Shown here piece after piece: positions 63,500 to 64,000 of a DNA stretch of 64,000 bases (its first letter is position 1; every line of letters begins with the position of its first letter). A program made the position numbers and the translations under genes. Location of the stretch: NCBI GenBank assembly GCA_033557465.1, contig JAWIIG010000025.1, forward strand, positions 8,796,501-8,860,500. The letters are read 5' to 3'. The notes under the pieces are model-generated. The model worked only from the letters and a program-made list of their open reading frames with translations. It had not been told where the DNA came from and did no database searches. Source of the DNA: Ichthyophis bannanicus. Lineage: Eukaryota > Chordata > Amphibia > Gymnophiona > Ichthyophiidae.

Positions 63500-64000
63500 T
63501 GGCATATATACATCTTTGTTAGTGATATTGCGGAAGGGCTGTCTGGTAAGTTTGGCCTCTTTGCGGATGATACCAAAATCTGCAATAGAGTAGACACCCA
63601 GGAAGGTATAGATAACATGAGGAGGAATCTAGCTAAGCTTTGAAGAATGATCTAGAATTTGGAAGCTGAGATTTAATGTTAAAAAATGCAAGGTCATGCA
63701 TTTGAGCTGCAGCAATCCAAGAGAGTGATATAGTATAGGGAGAGAAGTACTTCTGTCCAGAAAAGAGCGGGACCTAGGCGTGATAGTTCCTGATGATCTT
63801 AAAGTAGCTAAACAGGTAGAAAAGGTGACGGCGAAAGCCAGAAGGATGCTTGGGTGCATAGGGAGAGAAATGGCCAGCAGAAGAAAAGGAGGTAATAGTG
63901 CCTCTAAAAGTGTTTGGTGCAACCTCATTTGGAATATTGTATGCAATTCTAGAGACCACACCTTCAAAAGGATATAAACAGGTTGAAGTCGGTACAGAGG
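63500..64000 (+). mobile_element. CR1 LINE RT fragment, continues past window
   Basis: Encodes [42 protein letters not shown] with the FADD catalytic motif, then after stops VIVPDDLKVAKQVEKVTAKARRMLGCIGREM and LIWNIVCNSRDHTFKRI. Homologous to the CR1 at 8,725-9,330, opposite strand. The 5' boundary lies near 63,500; the 3' end is beyond the window. Inactive through several stops. Confidence 0.83.

Overview
This window looks like an intron-rich piece of a large vertebrate genome, probably an amphibian and plausibly a caecilian. That assignment is an inference from the repeat mix: tyrosine-recombinase (DIRS-type) retrotransposons together with CR1 and L2-like LINEs. I recognise one host coding segment, an exon at 14,778-14,950 (+) whose translation matches importin-5 (IPO5). 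Its upstream splice signal looks like a minor-class (U12, AT-AC) acceptor. Everything else is intron, and most of it is transposable elements.

By my coordinates about 60 % of the window is DIRS sequence, from at least ten copies, all on the + strand (the IPO5 sense strand). A DIRS element carries gag, reverse transcriptase-RNase H (RT-RH) with a methyltransferase-like tail, and a tyrosine recombinase (YR). It is bounded by inverted terminal repeats (ITRs) and has an internal complementary region (ICR) just before the right ITR. I separate family A (ITR core CGTCGGCGCCGACG; copies A1, A2, A3, A4), family B (core CGTCGGTACCGACG; B1, B2, B3, with C related) and a diverged copy D. A4 (49,842-55,604) and B1 (30,402-36,042) have both ends. 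A1 (1-3,437) has the best reading frames.

Layout. 1-13,436: right-hand remainders of successively older elements, in order A1, a CR1 LINE (minus), B2, an L2/Rex1-like LINE (minus, with a CR1 and a palindromic element inside) and D. 13,437-16,020: intron with a hAT-like MITE, the IPO5 exon and an old DIRS RT fragment. 16,020-27,905: A2 joined end-to-end to C; C is interrupted by an L2 3' end, a restriction-endonuclease-type LINE fragment and a hAT-like MITE with 8-bp target duplications. 27,906-30,401: intron with small repeats. 30,402-36,042: B1. 36,788-41,735: an L2-like LINE headed by a GC-rich 142-bp tandem array. 42,288-59,603: a four-layer nest in which A3 contains a head-to-head CR1 element, which contains B3, which contains A4. 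59,604-64,000: intron with CR1 pieces, purine-rich repeat, hAT-like ends and an L2 tail.

The DIRS modules fit the published life cycle of the group: RT copies the RNA, the ICR templates completion and circularisation, and the recombinase integrates the circle without target duplication. All copies except possibly A1 carry disabling mutations. No rRNA, tRNA, CRISPR or prokaryotic features were seen.
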